Assembly: GCA_037179515.1 (NCBI GenBank)
Contig: JAXCGZ010007688.1
Span: 1-64,000 of the forward strand
Reading direction: 5' to 3'
Length of the DNA stretch: 64,000 bases
Source of the DNA: Halocaridina rubra
Taxonomy: Eukaryota > Arthropoda > Malacostraca > Decapoda > Atyidae
The notes under the pieces were generated by a model that was not told the origin of the DNA, did not search any database, and worked only from the letters and a program-made list of their open reading frames with translations. Both the position numbers and the translations under genes were made by a program. Position 1 is the first letter of the stretch. The number at the start of each line of letters is the position of its first letter. Shown here piece by piece: positions 14,475 to 27,028 of the stretch.

Positions 14475-15732
14475 TGATCCTTCGCTGGATCGCGTTTCTT
14501 GGCTCGCGTTTTCACTGTACCACGATTTTTTTGGGGCAAAAATTTTTTTTGGGGGGGTATATGCAAAAATATTAAAATATTAAGAAAAAAAAATTTCAGT
14601 AGTTTCATTTTTTTATTGAAAAAAACATATTTCATTATCTAATTGATAAAAAAAAATATTTCCCACCCTACGAATAATAAAACAGTAAAAAAGAGCAAAA
14701 AACATAAATTTAGATATACGTACAGTATAACTCAATGTATTGCATCATTTGAAATAGTGTCCGATAGCGTACAATGTATTGGGGTCGCCGCTACATGAGC
14801 TAGCATATATATTTATATTTCCAGTAGCTTCAAGATTTTATTGATAAAAAAAAGTATTTCTTAGCCTAAGAATAATAAAACAGTAAAAAATAGTAAAAAA
14901 CATAAATACTAACAGTACTGCAACATGTAAAATACGATACCGTTATCAGCGTTTCGGACAAGCGCTCACAACTACGTGAGATAGTGTCCGATAGCGTACA
15001 ATGTATTAGGGTCGCAGCTACGTGAGCTAGCGTATATAGTTATATTTCAAGTAGTTTCATGATTTTATTGATAAAAAACGTATTTCTTAGCCTAAGAATA
15101 ATAAAACAGTAAAAAATAGTAAAAAAACATAAATACTAACAGTATTGCAACATGTAAAATACGATACTGCTATCAGCGTTTCGGATAAAGGCTTCAACCA
15201 TCTTCCATTGTCTCGCCTCACTCGTTCAGTCTAACTAACGTGTGCGCCGTTCACGTTGTGCTTATTAATACGTTTTGCTTGTCATTTTTTTACTCGCATA
15301 TTTTAACCTTTGCAATGCCTCCCAAGCATCCTTCATCTTCTAAGGCTTCTTGTAGTGAGCCTAAGCGGCAAAGGAAAATGTTAACCATAACAGAAAAGGT
15401 AAGTTTACCTATCACGTACATATAAATTTACGTTGAATGCTGTTATTTATAAAGTAAAGGGTGGTTTTTTAACAGTGCAGGGAGGGTTTATACAGTAAAT
15501 GTAAAAATAATTTTAAAATACCTATGTACATGAGTATGTCATATAAATTTACGCTTGCATGCTGTTATTTATGAAGTAAAGGGTGGTTTGTTAACAGTAC
15601 CGGGAGGGTTTATACAGTGTAAACGTAAAAATAAATTAAAATATGTATGTACATATAGGCTGATCCTACTCCGCGATTTTCCTGTCTCGTGCCGGGTCCC
15701 GGAACGTAACCTTCGCGATAATTGAAGGAACA

Positions 15733-15735
<3 letters not shown>
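14472..15735 (+). mobile_element. Non-autonomous Tigger A-type element D1
   Basis: 1.26 kb with termini cagtgatccttcgctggatc (left) and cagtgttccttcaattatcg (right, read inward), in TA repeats. The interior holds two to three subterminal tandem units (14640-15180), the first roughly 35 codons of an A-type transposase (MPPKHPSSSKASCSEPKRQR at 15315) and then, at a join ending gaaaaggtaagtttacc, the opposite subterminal repeats. D2 (24552-25575) has the same join, so the deletion arose once and was then amplified. Confidence 0.87.
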
Positions 15736-15797
<62 letters not shown>

Positions 15798-15983
15798 TGT
15801 ATGTATGTATGTATGTATGTATGTATGTATGTATGTATGTATGTATGTATGTATGTATGTATGTATGTATGTATGTATGTATGTATGTATGTATGTATGT
15901 ATGTATGTATGTATGTATGTATGTATGTATGTATGTATGTATGCATGTATGTATGTATGTATGTATGTATGTATGTATGTATG
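15736..15983. repeat. Compound (AT)n(GTAT)n microsatellite
   Basis: 35 bp of TA followed by about 213 bp of GTAT units with one gcat variant near 15944. The left edge is the end of D1. The right edge is the 3' tail of a LINE. A small remnant, tatatatgtatgt, reappears on the far side of that LINE (19808-19820). Confidence 0.96.
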
Positions 15984-16059
15984 GGATTACCTAATTGTGT
16001 TTACGGGAAAGAGCCCAAAGCTCGTATCTTCCCATCTCCTGATCGGTTCCATTTTCTAC

Positions 16060-18820
16060 TTAGTGATACTTATCATACCTGTCCTTAAAACTATTGATTG
16101 AGATAGCATTAACTACCTCCTAGCTTAGCGAATTCCAATTATCAACTGCTCTTACACTGAAAAAGTATTTCCTTGCATCCTGCAAAGAAGTTTTCTTACA
16201 AAGCTTCAAACTATGACCTCTAGTTCTAGACCTTGCCATATCAAAATATCTATCCCTATCCACTCTATCATAACCATGAAGGAATTAAAAGACTGTCACC
16301 ATATCACCCCTCAATATTCTAGCTTCGAGTGATGGTAAGTCTAATTCCCTCAGCCTCTCATCATAAATGAGACTACGTATTTCTGGCACCAGTTTCGTGG
16401 TATGTCCTTGAACTTTTTCAAGCTTAGCTATGTGCTTTTTCAAGTGCGGATTCCAAAAGGGGGGCTGCATATTCGAGTTTAGACACACATAGGTTACATA
16501 AATATTTCTGAACATTTCCTTGCACATGTCCCTGAAGGCTAATCTTACATTTGATAAGAATGCATATGCTGCCCTTACTATGCCATTTATATGTATTTCT
16601 GGAGACAAATCTGGCAGTATGTTTACTCCTAGATCTCTCGTTTTCTGTCTCTTGAAGTTGTACTCCAGCCACCGAGTAGTCAAGCTTGGGCCTTCTTGCA
16701 CTTGTACCCATTCTCATTACCTTACATTTTGAAGTATTGAATTTCATTAGCCATTTTTCTGACCATTCATGCAACTATTTAGATCTTCCTGAAGTTCTCT
16801 ACCATTGTTCCCGTTTCCTACTTTCTTCACAATCTTTGCATCATCTGCAAACATATTCATGAATGAATTTACAGACTTTGGTAGGTCATTTACATATACA
16901 AGGAACAAAAGTGGCCTTGAAACAGAACCCTGTGGAACTCCACTACAAACTCTTCTCCATTCAGACACTGAGTGTCTTACTCTAACTCTCTGTTCCCTTC
17001 CTTCTAAGTAAGTTTTTATCCATTTCAAGACACTTCCACCTATTCTAGCCATTGCTTGCAGTTTCCTAATAAGTCTCCCATGTGGAACAGTGTCAAACGT
17101 TTTCTGGAAGTCTAGGAATATGCAATCTGCCCAGCCCTCTCTTTCCTGTAAGATTTGGCTTACCTCATCATAAAATTCTAATAAGTTTGTTACTGTTGAT
17201 CTACCTTCTCTGAAGCCATGTTGCCTCACTGACAAAAAGTTGAGGGATTCCAAGTGAAGAGAGATATGTTTCCTTAGTAGTTTCTCCATAACTTTGCAAA
17301 CTATGCTGGTCTAGGAAACTGGTCTATAGTTCAGAGCCGTATCCCTCCTTCCATTTTTGAAGATAGGTATCACGTTTGCTTGTTACCAGCATCTTGAAAT
17401 CTCCCCTGACTCCAGTGACTTTTTAAATATGATACTTAGTGCCACTGATATTGAGTTTGCGCATTTTTCAAGTTCATGAGGGGATATGTCATCAGGATCT
17501 GTAGCTTTATGAACATCTAACTTCATCAGCGCTTTGCATACCTCTGTGGCTGTAGGGCTGATGTTCTCTAATACCAGCCCTTGAGCTTCTATCTCTGCAA
17601 TCTGAGGGGGTGGGGTATTTTGTACTGTAAATACTGACTGAAACTCCTTGTTCAATTCTTTGCAGATCTCTTCATCTGTCTCAGTGATGCTTCCATCCGC
17701 TCTCCTTAGCCTTAGAACCTGTTCTTTTACCTTCAGTTTTCCTCTGATAAAGTTGTGGAAAAGCTTGGGATTTTCTTTAGCCTTCCTGGTGATGTCCCTC
17801 TCATAGTCTCTCTCTGCCTCTCTCCTTTTACTTAGGTAGTCATTTCTTGCTCTTTTGTAGGTTTGCCAGGCATTTATGTTTTTTCTCCTCCTATACCTTT
17901 TCCAGCATTTGTCTCTCCACTCCTTAGCTCTTTACACTCATTATTGAACCATTTCTCTCTGGCATGAATTACACCTACTTTGGTGACAGGTATGCAGCAA
18001 TCTACTATCTTCCCATATTTCTCACAAAATGATGTAATCTTCTTTTGGATAGTTCCTCCCCATGTCCTCAGTGCCTCTACTCTCAGGCAGAATATCTTCA
18101 ATGATATACTCCATCAACAACACACAGTGGTCACTCTTTCCAATTGGTGGTTCATACTCCATTTTTTCAATATCCAACACATTGTCTGTGAATACTAGAT
18201 CAAGTAGAGATGGCTCATCCCCACCCCTGGCCCTCGTTGGTTCCATTGAATATTGGTGTAGGAAATTCCCTTGTACGCAATCTAGGAATCTTGCCCCGAA
18301 TGAGTCCTCACAACTGTGTGGGTCAAGATTTATCCAATCTATCTCTTTATGATTAAAATCTCCCATAATCAAAATCCTACATTTTCTCTCCCTTGCCATG
18401 TTAAAAACTGAGTTTATGACTTCAATAGTACCTATATGACTTTCCTCATAAGCTTCTAGCCTATTCTGGTTCCTTGGTGGGTTATATACAACAGTTATTA
18501 TAATGCTCTCTTACCCAGTATTTATGCGAGCAATAAGAAATTCCTTGAACTCACTTTCTATAGCCAAGTTTATTTCTTCAACTTGAATCTTCTCACCCAT
18601 GAGCAGTGCTATCCCTCCACCAGTCCTCTCAGATCTTTCAACCCTTAATATTCTGAAGCCCTTAGGAAAAACTGTGACACTGTTTATGTCCTCACTCAAC
18701 TTAGTCTCTGTAATTGCTACTATATCTGCCTTACTGTTGTGAATCCTATCTTTTAATTCCACTGCCTTACCAGCTAATCCATCAGCATTTGTGTATAACA
18801 ATCTTAATGAGGCCCCATCC
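16060..18820 (-). pseudogene. LINE-2 polymerase (endonuclease + reverse transcriptase), broken
   Basis: Endonuclease motifs in order: YTNADGLAGKAVELKDRI, AITETKLSEDINSV, MGDFNHKEIDWINL, LVFTDNVLDIE and SDHCVLLMEYI. RT motifs: [65 protein letters not shown] and [12 protein letters not shown]. The YVC.KLEYA and LPSLEARILRGDMV C-terminal region follows, with the stop near 16060. At least four stops or frameshifts break it (near 16770, 17290, 17930 and 18510). It would nick target DNA and copy the element RNA there. Confidence 0.92.
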
Positions 18821-19788
18821 CCTGATCTTCTGTCATTATCTTCTTTATCTCCCCTTTGTCTGGAAGAACTCTGAAATGAAAATGTTTTCTTTTCTTCTTC
18901 ATTTCTTTCCTCATTTAACCTTCTTACCTCTTGCAACATGTTTTTTATCTTTCCCATCCCTTCCTGTGTTCTGTATCGTCTAATGAACACTTCTTTGAAT
19001 TATTGAAGGTCTTTTAGACTCTTATTTTCTCAACAATATTTCCCTACATGGTTCCCCTCTCTCAAAGGTTACTTTTGTTGGTCTCGGCTTTCCTTCCCTC
19101 GAATATTTTCCTAGTTGTTGAATGTTTACAATATTCTCAGGACCACAAACTACTCCAAGCTTTCTTATCAGGTCTACAACCCTAGCTTTATTTTCTTCAA
19201 GTCTCCCCTGCTATGTTGGCTCCTGGGATTCACTTATGCCTGAGATTACCACTGTCTTCTCTTTATCAAGTGCCTGTTTGATGAGTGGGTTTCCCTTTCC
19301 ATCACAACGTCTTTCATTTTTTCGATTACTGTCTCTTTATAGTCAATTGTTTATATGTTTTCCAGTGCCACCACCTTTACAGCCTCTTTTACTGCCACAT
19401 TCCCCTTTAGTGCATCAGCAAAGGAAGATTTCATGGCATCATTTTCCATATTCAGCTCCTGGAACTCTTTTCTAAACTGTTCAATGTTTTCCTTAATTTG
19501 GACATTCAAAGCTGCAATCTCGTCTCTCTCAGAAGAGAGCAGTGAACTAACATCTAATTCATTTAGGTTGTCATTCAACTGTTTGTTTTTATCTTCTTGT
19601 TTAGAAATTCTGGTTTCTAGTTCACTCTTTTCCCCTTCCAGCTTTTTTATTCGTTTTTCTAGTTCCTTTCTCTCCTGCCCTTGTGCTTTATTTGCTTCCT
19701 CCAAAAGTCTTATTTTCTCTCTGAGTGTTTCATTCTCTTTCATTTCTCTATCCATACTCCGAATTTTATCATCAAGGCTTATAACCAT
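18820..19788 (-). pseudogene. LINE-2 ORF1 protein remnant (coiled coil plus RRM-like part)
   Basis: From MVISLDDKIRSMDREMKEN at 19788 comes about 110 residues of heptad-rich coiled coil (LREKIRLLEEANKAQ, LEKRIKKLEGEKSELETRI). A frameshifted part follows: KTVVISGISESQEP, VVDLIRKLGVVCGPE, LGKYSREGKPRPTKVTFERG and LKDLQ. The pattern coiled coil, then VVISG, then RLGK....RP..VTF resembles L1-type ORF1 RRM proteins that bind element RNA. In this copy the end of ORF1 (RRYRTQEGMGKI) runs in one frame into the polymerase start (YTNADG). Confidence 0.75.
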
Positions 19789-19820
19789 TGCCTCTAAATC
19801 CTTGATGTATATATGTATGT

Positions 19821-21009
19821 GATTACCTAATTGTGATTACCTAATTGTGTTTACGGAAAAGAGCCTAAAGCTCGTATCTTCCCGTCTCCTGATCGGTTCC
19901 GTTTTCTACTTAGTGATACTTATTATACCTGTCCTTAAAACTATGGATTGAGATAGCATTAACTACGTCCTCGATTTGCGAATTCCAATTATCAACTACT
20001 CCTACACTTAAAAAGTATTTCCTTACATCCTGCAAAGAAGATTTCTTACGAAGCTTACATCCTGAAAAGAAGATTTCTTACGAAGCTTCAAACTATGACC
20101 TCTAGTTCTTAAGCCTGCCATATCAAAATATCGATCCCTATCCACTCTATCATAACCATAAAGGAATTTAAAGACTGTCATCATATCCCCCCTCAATATT
20201 CTAGCTTCGAGTGATGGTAAGTCTAATTCCCTTAGCCTCTCATCACAACTGAGATTACGTATTTCTGGCACCAGTTTCGTGGCAAGTCTTTGAACTTTTT
20301 AAAGCTTAGCTATGTGCTTTTTCAAGTGCAGATTCCAAAAGGGGGCTGCATATTCGAGTTTTGGCCTCACATAGGTTACATAAATATTTCTGAACATTTC
20401 CCTGTCCATGTGCCTGAAGGCTACCCTTACATTTGATAAGAATGCATATGCTGCCCTTACTATGACATTTATATGTATATCTGGAGACAAATCTGCCAGT
20501 ATGTTTACTCCTAGATCTCTCTCATTTTCTGTCTCTTGAAGTTGTACTCCAGCCACCACGCAGTCGAGCTTGGGCTTTCTTACACTTGTACCCATTCTCA
20601 TTACCTTACATTTTGAAGTATTGAATTTCATTAGCCACTTTTCTGACCACTCATGCAGACTATTTAGATCTTACTGAAGTTCTCTACCATTGTTCTCGTT
20701 TCCTACTTTCTTCACAATCTTTGCATTATCTGCAATCATATTCATGAATGAATTTACAGACTTTGGTAGGTCATTTACTTATACAAGGAACAAAAGTGGT
20801 CCTAATACAGAACCCTGTGGAACTCCACTACTAACTCTTCTCCATTCAGACACTGAGTGTCTTCTTTAACCCTCTGTTCCCTTTCTTCTAAGTAAGTTTT
20901 TATCCATTCCAAGACATTTCCACCTATTCTAGCCTTTGCTTGCAGCTTCCTTATAAGTCTCCCATGTGGAACAGTGTCAAATGATTTCTGGAAGTCTATT
21001 AATATGCAA

Positions 21010-21013
<4 letters not shown>
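19821..21013 (-). mobile_element. CR1/L2-like LINE fragment (LINE-3)
   Basis: A second minus-strand copy immediately beyond LINE-2, separated by about 13 bp of tatatatgtatgt. It has tandem 3' tail units (gattacctaattgt twice) and pol C-terminal coding sequence up to the FADDAKI-equivalent region and beyond, and it is truncated at 21013 where (AT)n begins. A 33-bp tandem duplication (catcctg.aaagaagatttc) lies at 20027-20090. Several frameshifts and stops. Confidence 0.9.

Positions 21014-21077
<64 letters not shown>
21014..21077. repeat. (AT)n microsatellite between LINE-3 and Tigger A2
   Basis: About 64 bp of TA. It joins the truncated LINE end to the A2 terminus. Confidence 0.97.
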
Positions 21078-21080
<3 letters not shown>

Positions 21081-24043
21081 TGCTCCCTCGTTTATTGTAG
21101 GAGTTCAGTTCCGGGACAGGCCACGATAGGTGAAAATCCGCGAAGTAGGATCACAATATATACATAGGTATTTTACATTTATTTTTACATTTACTGTATA
21201 AACCCTCCCTGTACTGTTAACAAACCACCATTTACTTTATTTATAACAGCGTGCAAGCGTAATTTTATATGAAAGTGATAGGTAAACTTACCGTGAATGA
21301 GGTGATAATGACGTGTATATACTTATATACGTAGGTATTTTACATTTATTTTTACCTTTACTGTATAAACCCTCCCTGCACTGTTAACAAACCAGCCTTT
21401 ACTTTATTAATAACAGTGTGCAAGTGTAAATTTATATGAACGTGTTAGGTAAACTTACCGTGAATGAGGTGATGATGATGTGTACATACTCCAGAGGAAA
21501 TTATTTCACAGCCAATGACAGCTTTACGGCTGCTTTTTGCGAGAGAAGAACATGGTAATGGGGAGTTGCTGTCACTGTTTCTTCTTTTGTTGGAAGATGG
21601 TCTTGTAAGGAGTCATGGTATCGTTGAGAAGATTGCAGAAGGTCACCGAACGAACCATTTTATCGTCATGTTCCTGCGATAGTTGTTGGACTGCTTTCCG
21701 ATGTTCATACATGGCTGCCAGACGTTTGACTGTAAGGCCGGGTTCTTCGACTTCTTCGTGCGTTTCCTCTGGTTGTTCTTCTTCCTCTTCTTCACTCGCT
21801 GATTTTGTCATTTCCTCCAAGTCGTCATCAGTCAGTGGCTACGAGTGGCAGTCGATCAGTTCATTGACGTCTTCGTGAGTCATATCTTTAAAGCCTTCTT
21901 CCCCTAGAAATGCAGCCAACTTCACAGCTTTCACAACTGCTGAGTTATGGACTTTGTCAAGAGCAAATCCCTTGTAGTCGTAGATGACTTTGAGCCACAA
22001 TTTCTTCCAGCTGGCATTGATTGTGGCCAGCTTCATTTCTTTGACTGCATTTTGAATATTTTGAAGGCATGTGGCAATCGTGTAGTTAAGCCAGTATATC
22101 TTCATTGCAAATTCTTTGTCTGCATCCATGGATTCAACAAGGTTCGCCAGGGCATTTCATGTGTAGAGGGCCTTGAACACATGAATAACACCTTGATCTA
22201 TAGGCTGAATCAGTGATGTCATATTCGGTGGCAGGAACTCAACTTGAACACCATCATAATGAAGATCAGTTGCGTGGCAACCAGCATTATCCATTAAGGG
22301 AAGGATTTTAAATTCAAGGCCTTCTCCGCAAGATAAATTTTGACCTGAGGGATAAAGCATTGGTGAAGCCAGTCCGATGTGGGGCTTTTTGTGATTCAGG
22401 CCTTAGGGTTATGCATCCAATACACTGGCAGCAGATTCTTATTTCAATTCTTCAAAGCCCTAGGGTTCTTTGACTTGTAGAAAAACCCAGCCCTTAACAT
22501 AGAGCCCACAGCATTCCCGCACATGATGAGGGTAACGCGGTCTTTGTGCGATTTAAATCCCGGGGTTTTAGCTTTTTCCTTGAAGAGAAAAGTGCGGGAT
22601 GACCTTCTCTTCCAAAATAACCCAGTCTCATCCATGTTAAAGACTTGTTCAGGAGCATATTCGCCTTCCTCTATAATTTTCTTGAAGTCATTGTTCACAT
22701 AATCTTCAGCTGCAGCTGTATCTGCAGAGGCAGCTTCGCCATGCACCGAAACACACTTTAGGACATAGCGTTTATGAAATTTGGCATACCATCCCTTGCT
22801 TGCCACAAACGATTGTTTCCTCGGCGGAGAATCGCTGGAGGGTCTTGGTTGTGGGTCGTCGATATCTTCTCTCTTTTCCTCATTACAGTTGCCACTGTCG
22901 TCGTTGGGTTTGTTTGCAGCGAATGTCTCGTACAATTTCTTCGCCATTTTTGTATGATATTGGAGTCTAAGCTAATGTTCTTCTTCTTACAATCAGCAAT
23001 CCACAGTGCCAAAGCACATTCCATCCGCACTATTATATTATTGCAGGTGTTACGACCCTCTTTGCTGTTTTACTAAAAGAAATAGTCACTGTATTCCTGA
23101 TATTTGCATCATCCTTTTTCATGTATTGAACAGTAGATTAGTTGATGCCGAAATGGCGGCTGACATCCACGAACCCTCTTCCTTCCTTCAGCATCTCTAA
23201 CAGTTTTACCTTTTCTGATATGGTCAACATCTTCCTTTGCCGCTTAGGCTTACTACAAGAAGCCGTAGAAGATGGACGCTTGGGAGGCATTGCAGAAGTT
23301 GAAAAACGAAAATCACAAAATCATAAGCACAATGTATTAAGCACAGCGCGAACGGCACACACGTGAGTAGACTGAGTGGGTGAAGCTAGACAATGAAAGA
23401 CGCTGGGAAAATGAAGATTCAGTCAAAAGGCCAATCAGACCCCATGATACAGAACATACAGAAAAACAATTCTGTGATATGTCGTCTCCCATCCTTTCAG
23501 CCAATAGCATCCCATGAACTATCTCAGGTAGGTGTGACCCTATGCGTATTCCAATATGCTTATACAGTGTACGCTATCATACAATATTTTACATAGTGCA
23601 ATACTGTGAGTTACATGTTAAAATTTATGTTTTTGACTATTTTTTACTGTTTTATTATTCTTAGGCTAGGGAGTACTTTTTATTTTTTTATCAATAAAAG
23701 ATTGAAAATACAGGAAATTTTAATATGTGCCAGCTCACATAGGTGTGACCCTTTGCGTTTTCTGAAACGCCGATACTGGTATTGTACTTTTTATGGTGCG
23801 GTTACATGTTTAAATTTATGTTTTTTACTATTTTTTACTGATTTAGTATTCTTAGGCTGGGAAATACTTATTTTTTTTTATCAATAAACTAATGAAAATT
23901 TTTTTTCAATAAAATAATGAAAATACTGAAAATTTTAATGTTTTAATATTCTCGCTTACACCCAGAAAAAGAAAGCTCACAAAAAAAACCCACAATGCAC
24001 TGACTTCGCGATAGGTGAACCGAAATAAAGCGAGGGTTCACTG
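21078..24043 (-). mobile_element. Tigger/pogo transposon A2
   Basis: 2.97 kb with termini cagtgctccctcgtttattg (left) and cagtgaaccctcgctttatt (right, read inward). Layout as in A1: two subterminal units at 21170-21480, a broken transposase on the minus strand, and the second subterminal array at 23500-23940. It lacks the SINE found in A1. The right flank is (TG)n(TA)n instead of pure TA. Confidence 0.9.
21530..23290 (-). pseudogene. Tigger A2 transposase, broken
   Basis: Same protein as A1. The start MPPKRPSS lies at 23290. KKLYETFAANKPND, the conserved NMDETGLFWKRRSSRTFLFK box (intact here but mutated to a stop in A1), LPLMDNAGCHATDLHYDG, LIQPIDQGV and the acidic EEEEEEQPEETHEE tail follow. 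Frames change near 22960, 22440, 22340, 22140 and 21830. Together with A1 and A3 it would allow a family consensus to be inferred. Confidence 0.9.
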
Positions 24044-24194
<151 letters not shown>

Positions 24195-24370
24195 ATAGTA
24201 AGGAAGCCCATCAGTGAAACAAAACTTGTAAAACAATGCTATATTTCGGATCCCAACTGGATCCCTTCGCAAGTACAACTCCAGAGTTGTGCTTGAGAAG
24301 GGATCCAGTTAGGATCCGAAATATAGCATTGTTTTATATGCTTTGTTTAACTGATGGGCTTCCTTACTAT
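24195..24370. repeat. Near-perfect palindrome of about 176 bp
   Basis: The left arm atagtaaggaagcccatcag is matched by ctgatgggcttccttactat at the right. Arms of about 85 bp continue through ctatatttcggatccc, ctggatcccttc and tacaactc, with only a handful of mismatches and almost no spacer (centre near 24282, cagag). It sits between two (AT)n arrays. No terminal motif of a known MITE was recognised. It could be a foldback MITE or a replication-generated palindrome. Confidence 0.9.
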
Positions 24371-24402
24371 TTAGTGCTGTATGTTAAAAGTTTGTACTTA
24401 TT

Positions 24403-25575
<1,173 letters not shown>

Positions 25576-26291
25576 TATACAGTAATTCCTCGCTATATCG
25601 CGATTCACCTACCGCGAATTCAGTGAATTGCAGATTTTTTCCGAGCATATGCATTTTATATCACAAATTTTGTGGTTATATGAGGAAATCCATGATATGT
25701 GGATATATTAAAATTTTCAGTATTTTCATTATTTTATTGATAAAAAAAAACATTTCCTAGCCTAGGAATAATAAAACAGTAAAATATATTAAAAACCAAA
25801 TTTTAACAAGTAACTCTGTACCATATAAAATACGATACCGGTATTGGCATTTTGGAAAACGCAAAGGGTCGCACCTATGTGAGATAGCACATATTAAAAT
25901 TTACAGTATTTTCATTATTTTATTGCTAAAAAAGAGTATTTCCTAGCTAAGAATAATAAAATAGTAAAAACATAAATTAAACATGTAACTCACAGTATTC
26001 CACCATATAAAATACGATACCGGTATCGGCATCTTGGAGAACGCAAAGGGTCGCACCTATGTGAGATAGTACACGGGCTGCTATTTGTTGATGGGTGGGA
26101 GACAACAAATCACAGAATTGTGTTCTGTATCCTGGGGTCTGATTGGCTTTTTGACTAAAGCTTGTTTCTCCCAGCATCTTCCATTTTCTCGCCTCGCCCA
26201 TTCAAGTACTCATATGTGTGTCGTACACGTTGTACCTCTTACTACGTTGTGCTTGTGCATTTTGTGTAACTTTTGTATTTCAACCCCTGCA

Positions 26292-26640
26292 ATGCCACCC
26301 AAGCATTCTTCATCTTCTAAGGCTTCTGGTAGTGAGCCTAAGCGGCAAAGGCAGATGTTGACCATAGAAGATAACGTAAAATTGTTAGATATGATGAAGG
26401 AAGGAAGAAGTTTCTTGGATGTCGGCAGCCATTTTGGCATCAAGGAAGCTACTGTTTGCTACATCAAGAAGGATGAGGCGAATATCAGGAAGACAGTGAC
26501 TCTTGCTTTTAACAAAACAGCGAAGAGGGTCGTAACACCCCGCAATAAGATAATAGTGCGGATAGAATCTGCTTTGGCCTTGTGGATTGCTGATCGCAGG
26601 AAGAACATCAGCTTAGACATGAGTATCATACAGACAAAGG
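26292..26640 (+). pseudogene. Tigger A3 transposase, N-terminal part
   Basis: 116 open codons: MPPKHSSSSKASGSEPKRQR, the helix-turn-helix KLLDMMKEGRSFLDVGSHFG, TVCYIKKDEANIRKTVT, RVVTPRNKIIVRIESALALW and IADRRKNISLDMSIIQTKAK. The LINE junction follows immediately. This is the least damaged copy of the A-family DNA-binding domain in the window. Confidence 0.93.
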
Positions 26641-26795
26641 CAAAGCTAGGGTTGTAGACCTGATAAGAAAGCTTGGAGTAGTTTGTGGTCCTGAGGATAT
26701 TGTAAACATACACCAAACTAGGTAAATATTCGAGGGAAGGAAAGCCGAGACCAACAAAAGTAACCTTTGAGAGAGGGGAACCATGTAGGGAAATA

Positions 26796-27026
26796 TTGTT
26801 GAGAAAAAAAAGTCTAAAAGACCTTCAAGAATTCAAAGAAGTGTTCATTAGACGATACAGAACACAGGAAGAGATGGGAAAGATCAAAAACTTGTTGCAA
26901 GAGGCAAGAAGGTTAAATGATGAAAGAAACGAAGAACAGAAGAAAAATTTTCGTTACATAGTTCTTCCAGACAAAGGGGAGATAAAGAAGATAATGACAG
27001 AAGACCAGGGGATGGGGCCTCATTAA
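26796..27026 (+). pseudogene. LINE-4 ORF1 C-terminal fragment
   Basis: Open segment with KKSLKDLQEFKEVFIRRYRT and QEEMGKIKNLLQEARRLNDE. The upstream coding sequence (GVVCGPEDIVNI) is out of frame after a 1-nt change near 26720. The stop at 27024 lies two bases before the polymerase segment. In LINE-2 one extra nucleotide puts the two parts in one frame. Confidence 0.75.
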
Positions 27027-27028
27027 GA

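Larger units (their letters stand above)
15984..19807 (-). mobile_element. CR1/L2-like LINE, longest copy (LINE-2)
   Basis: 3.8 kb on the minus strand, from the C-terminal half of a coiled-coil ORF1 (19788) through endonuclease and reverse transcriptase to a 3' UTR ending in the family tail (tgtgtttacggg and attacctaatt in plus-strand sense). It sits in a (GTAT)n array. The 5' end is truncated inside ORF1. No target duplication other than the repeat itself can be recognised. Confidence 0.9.

Noticed and set aside
15769..15983. Regular short-unit array considered as a CRISPR-like array
   Set aside because: It is a pure tetranucleotide microsatellite with no spacers, in a eukaryotic intron.
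15569..16101. Cys-Met-Tyr-Val and His-Thr-Tyr-Ile repeat proteins
   Set aside because: Translation of the (GTAT)n microsatellite only.
19122..19822. Serine/phenylalanine-rich plus-strand ORFs over the LINE ORF1
   Set aside because: They are the complement of the Lys/Glu-rich coiled-coil ORF1 on the minus strand.
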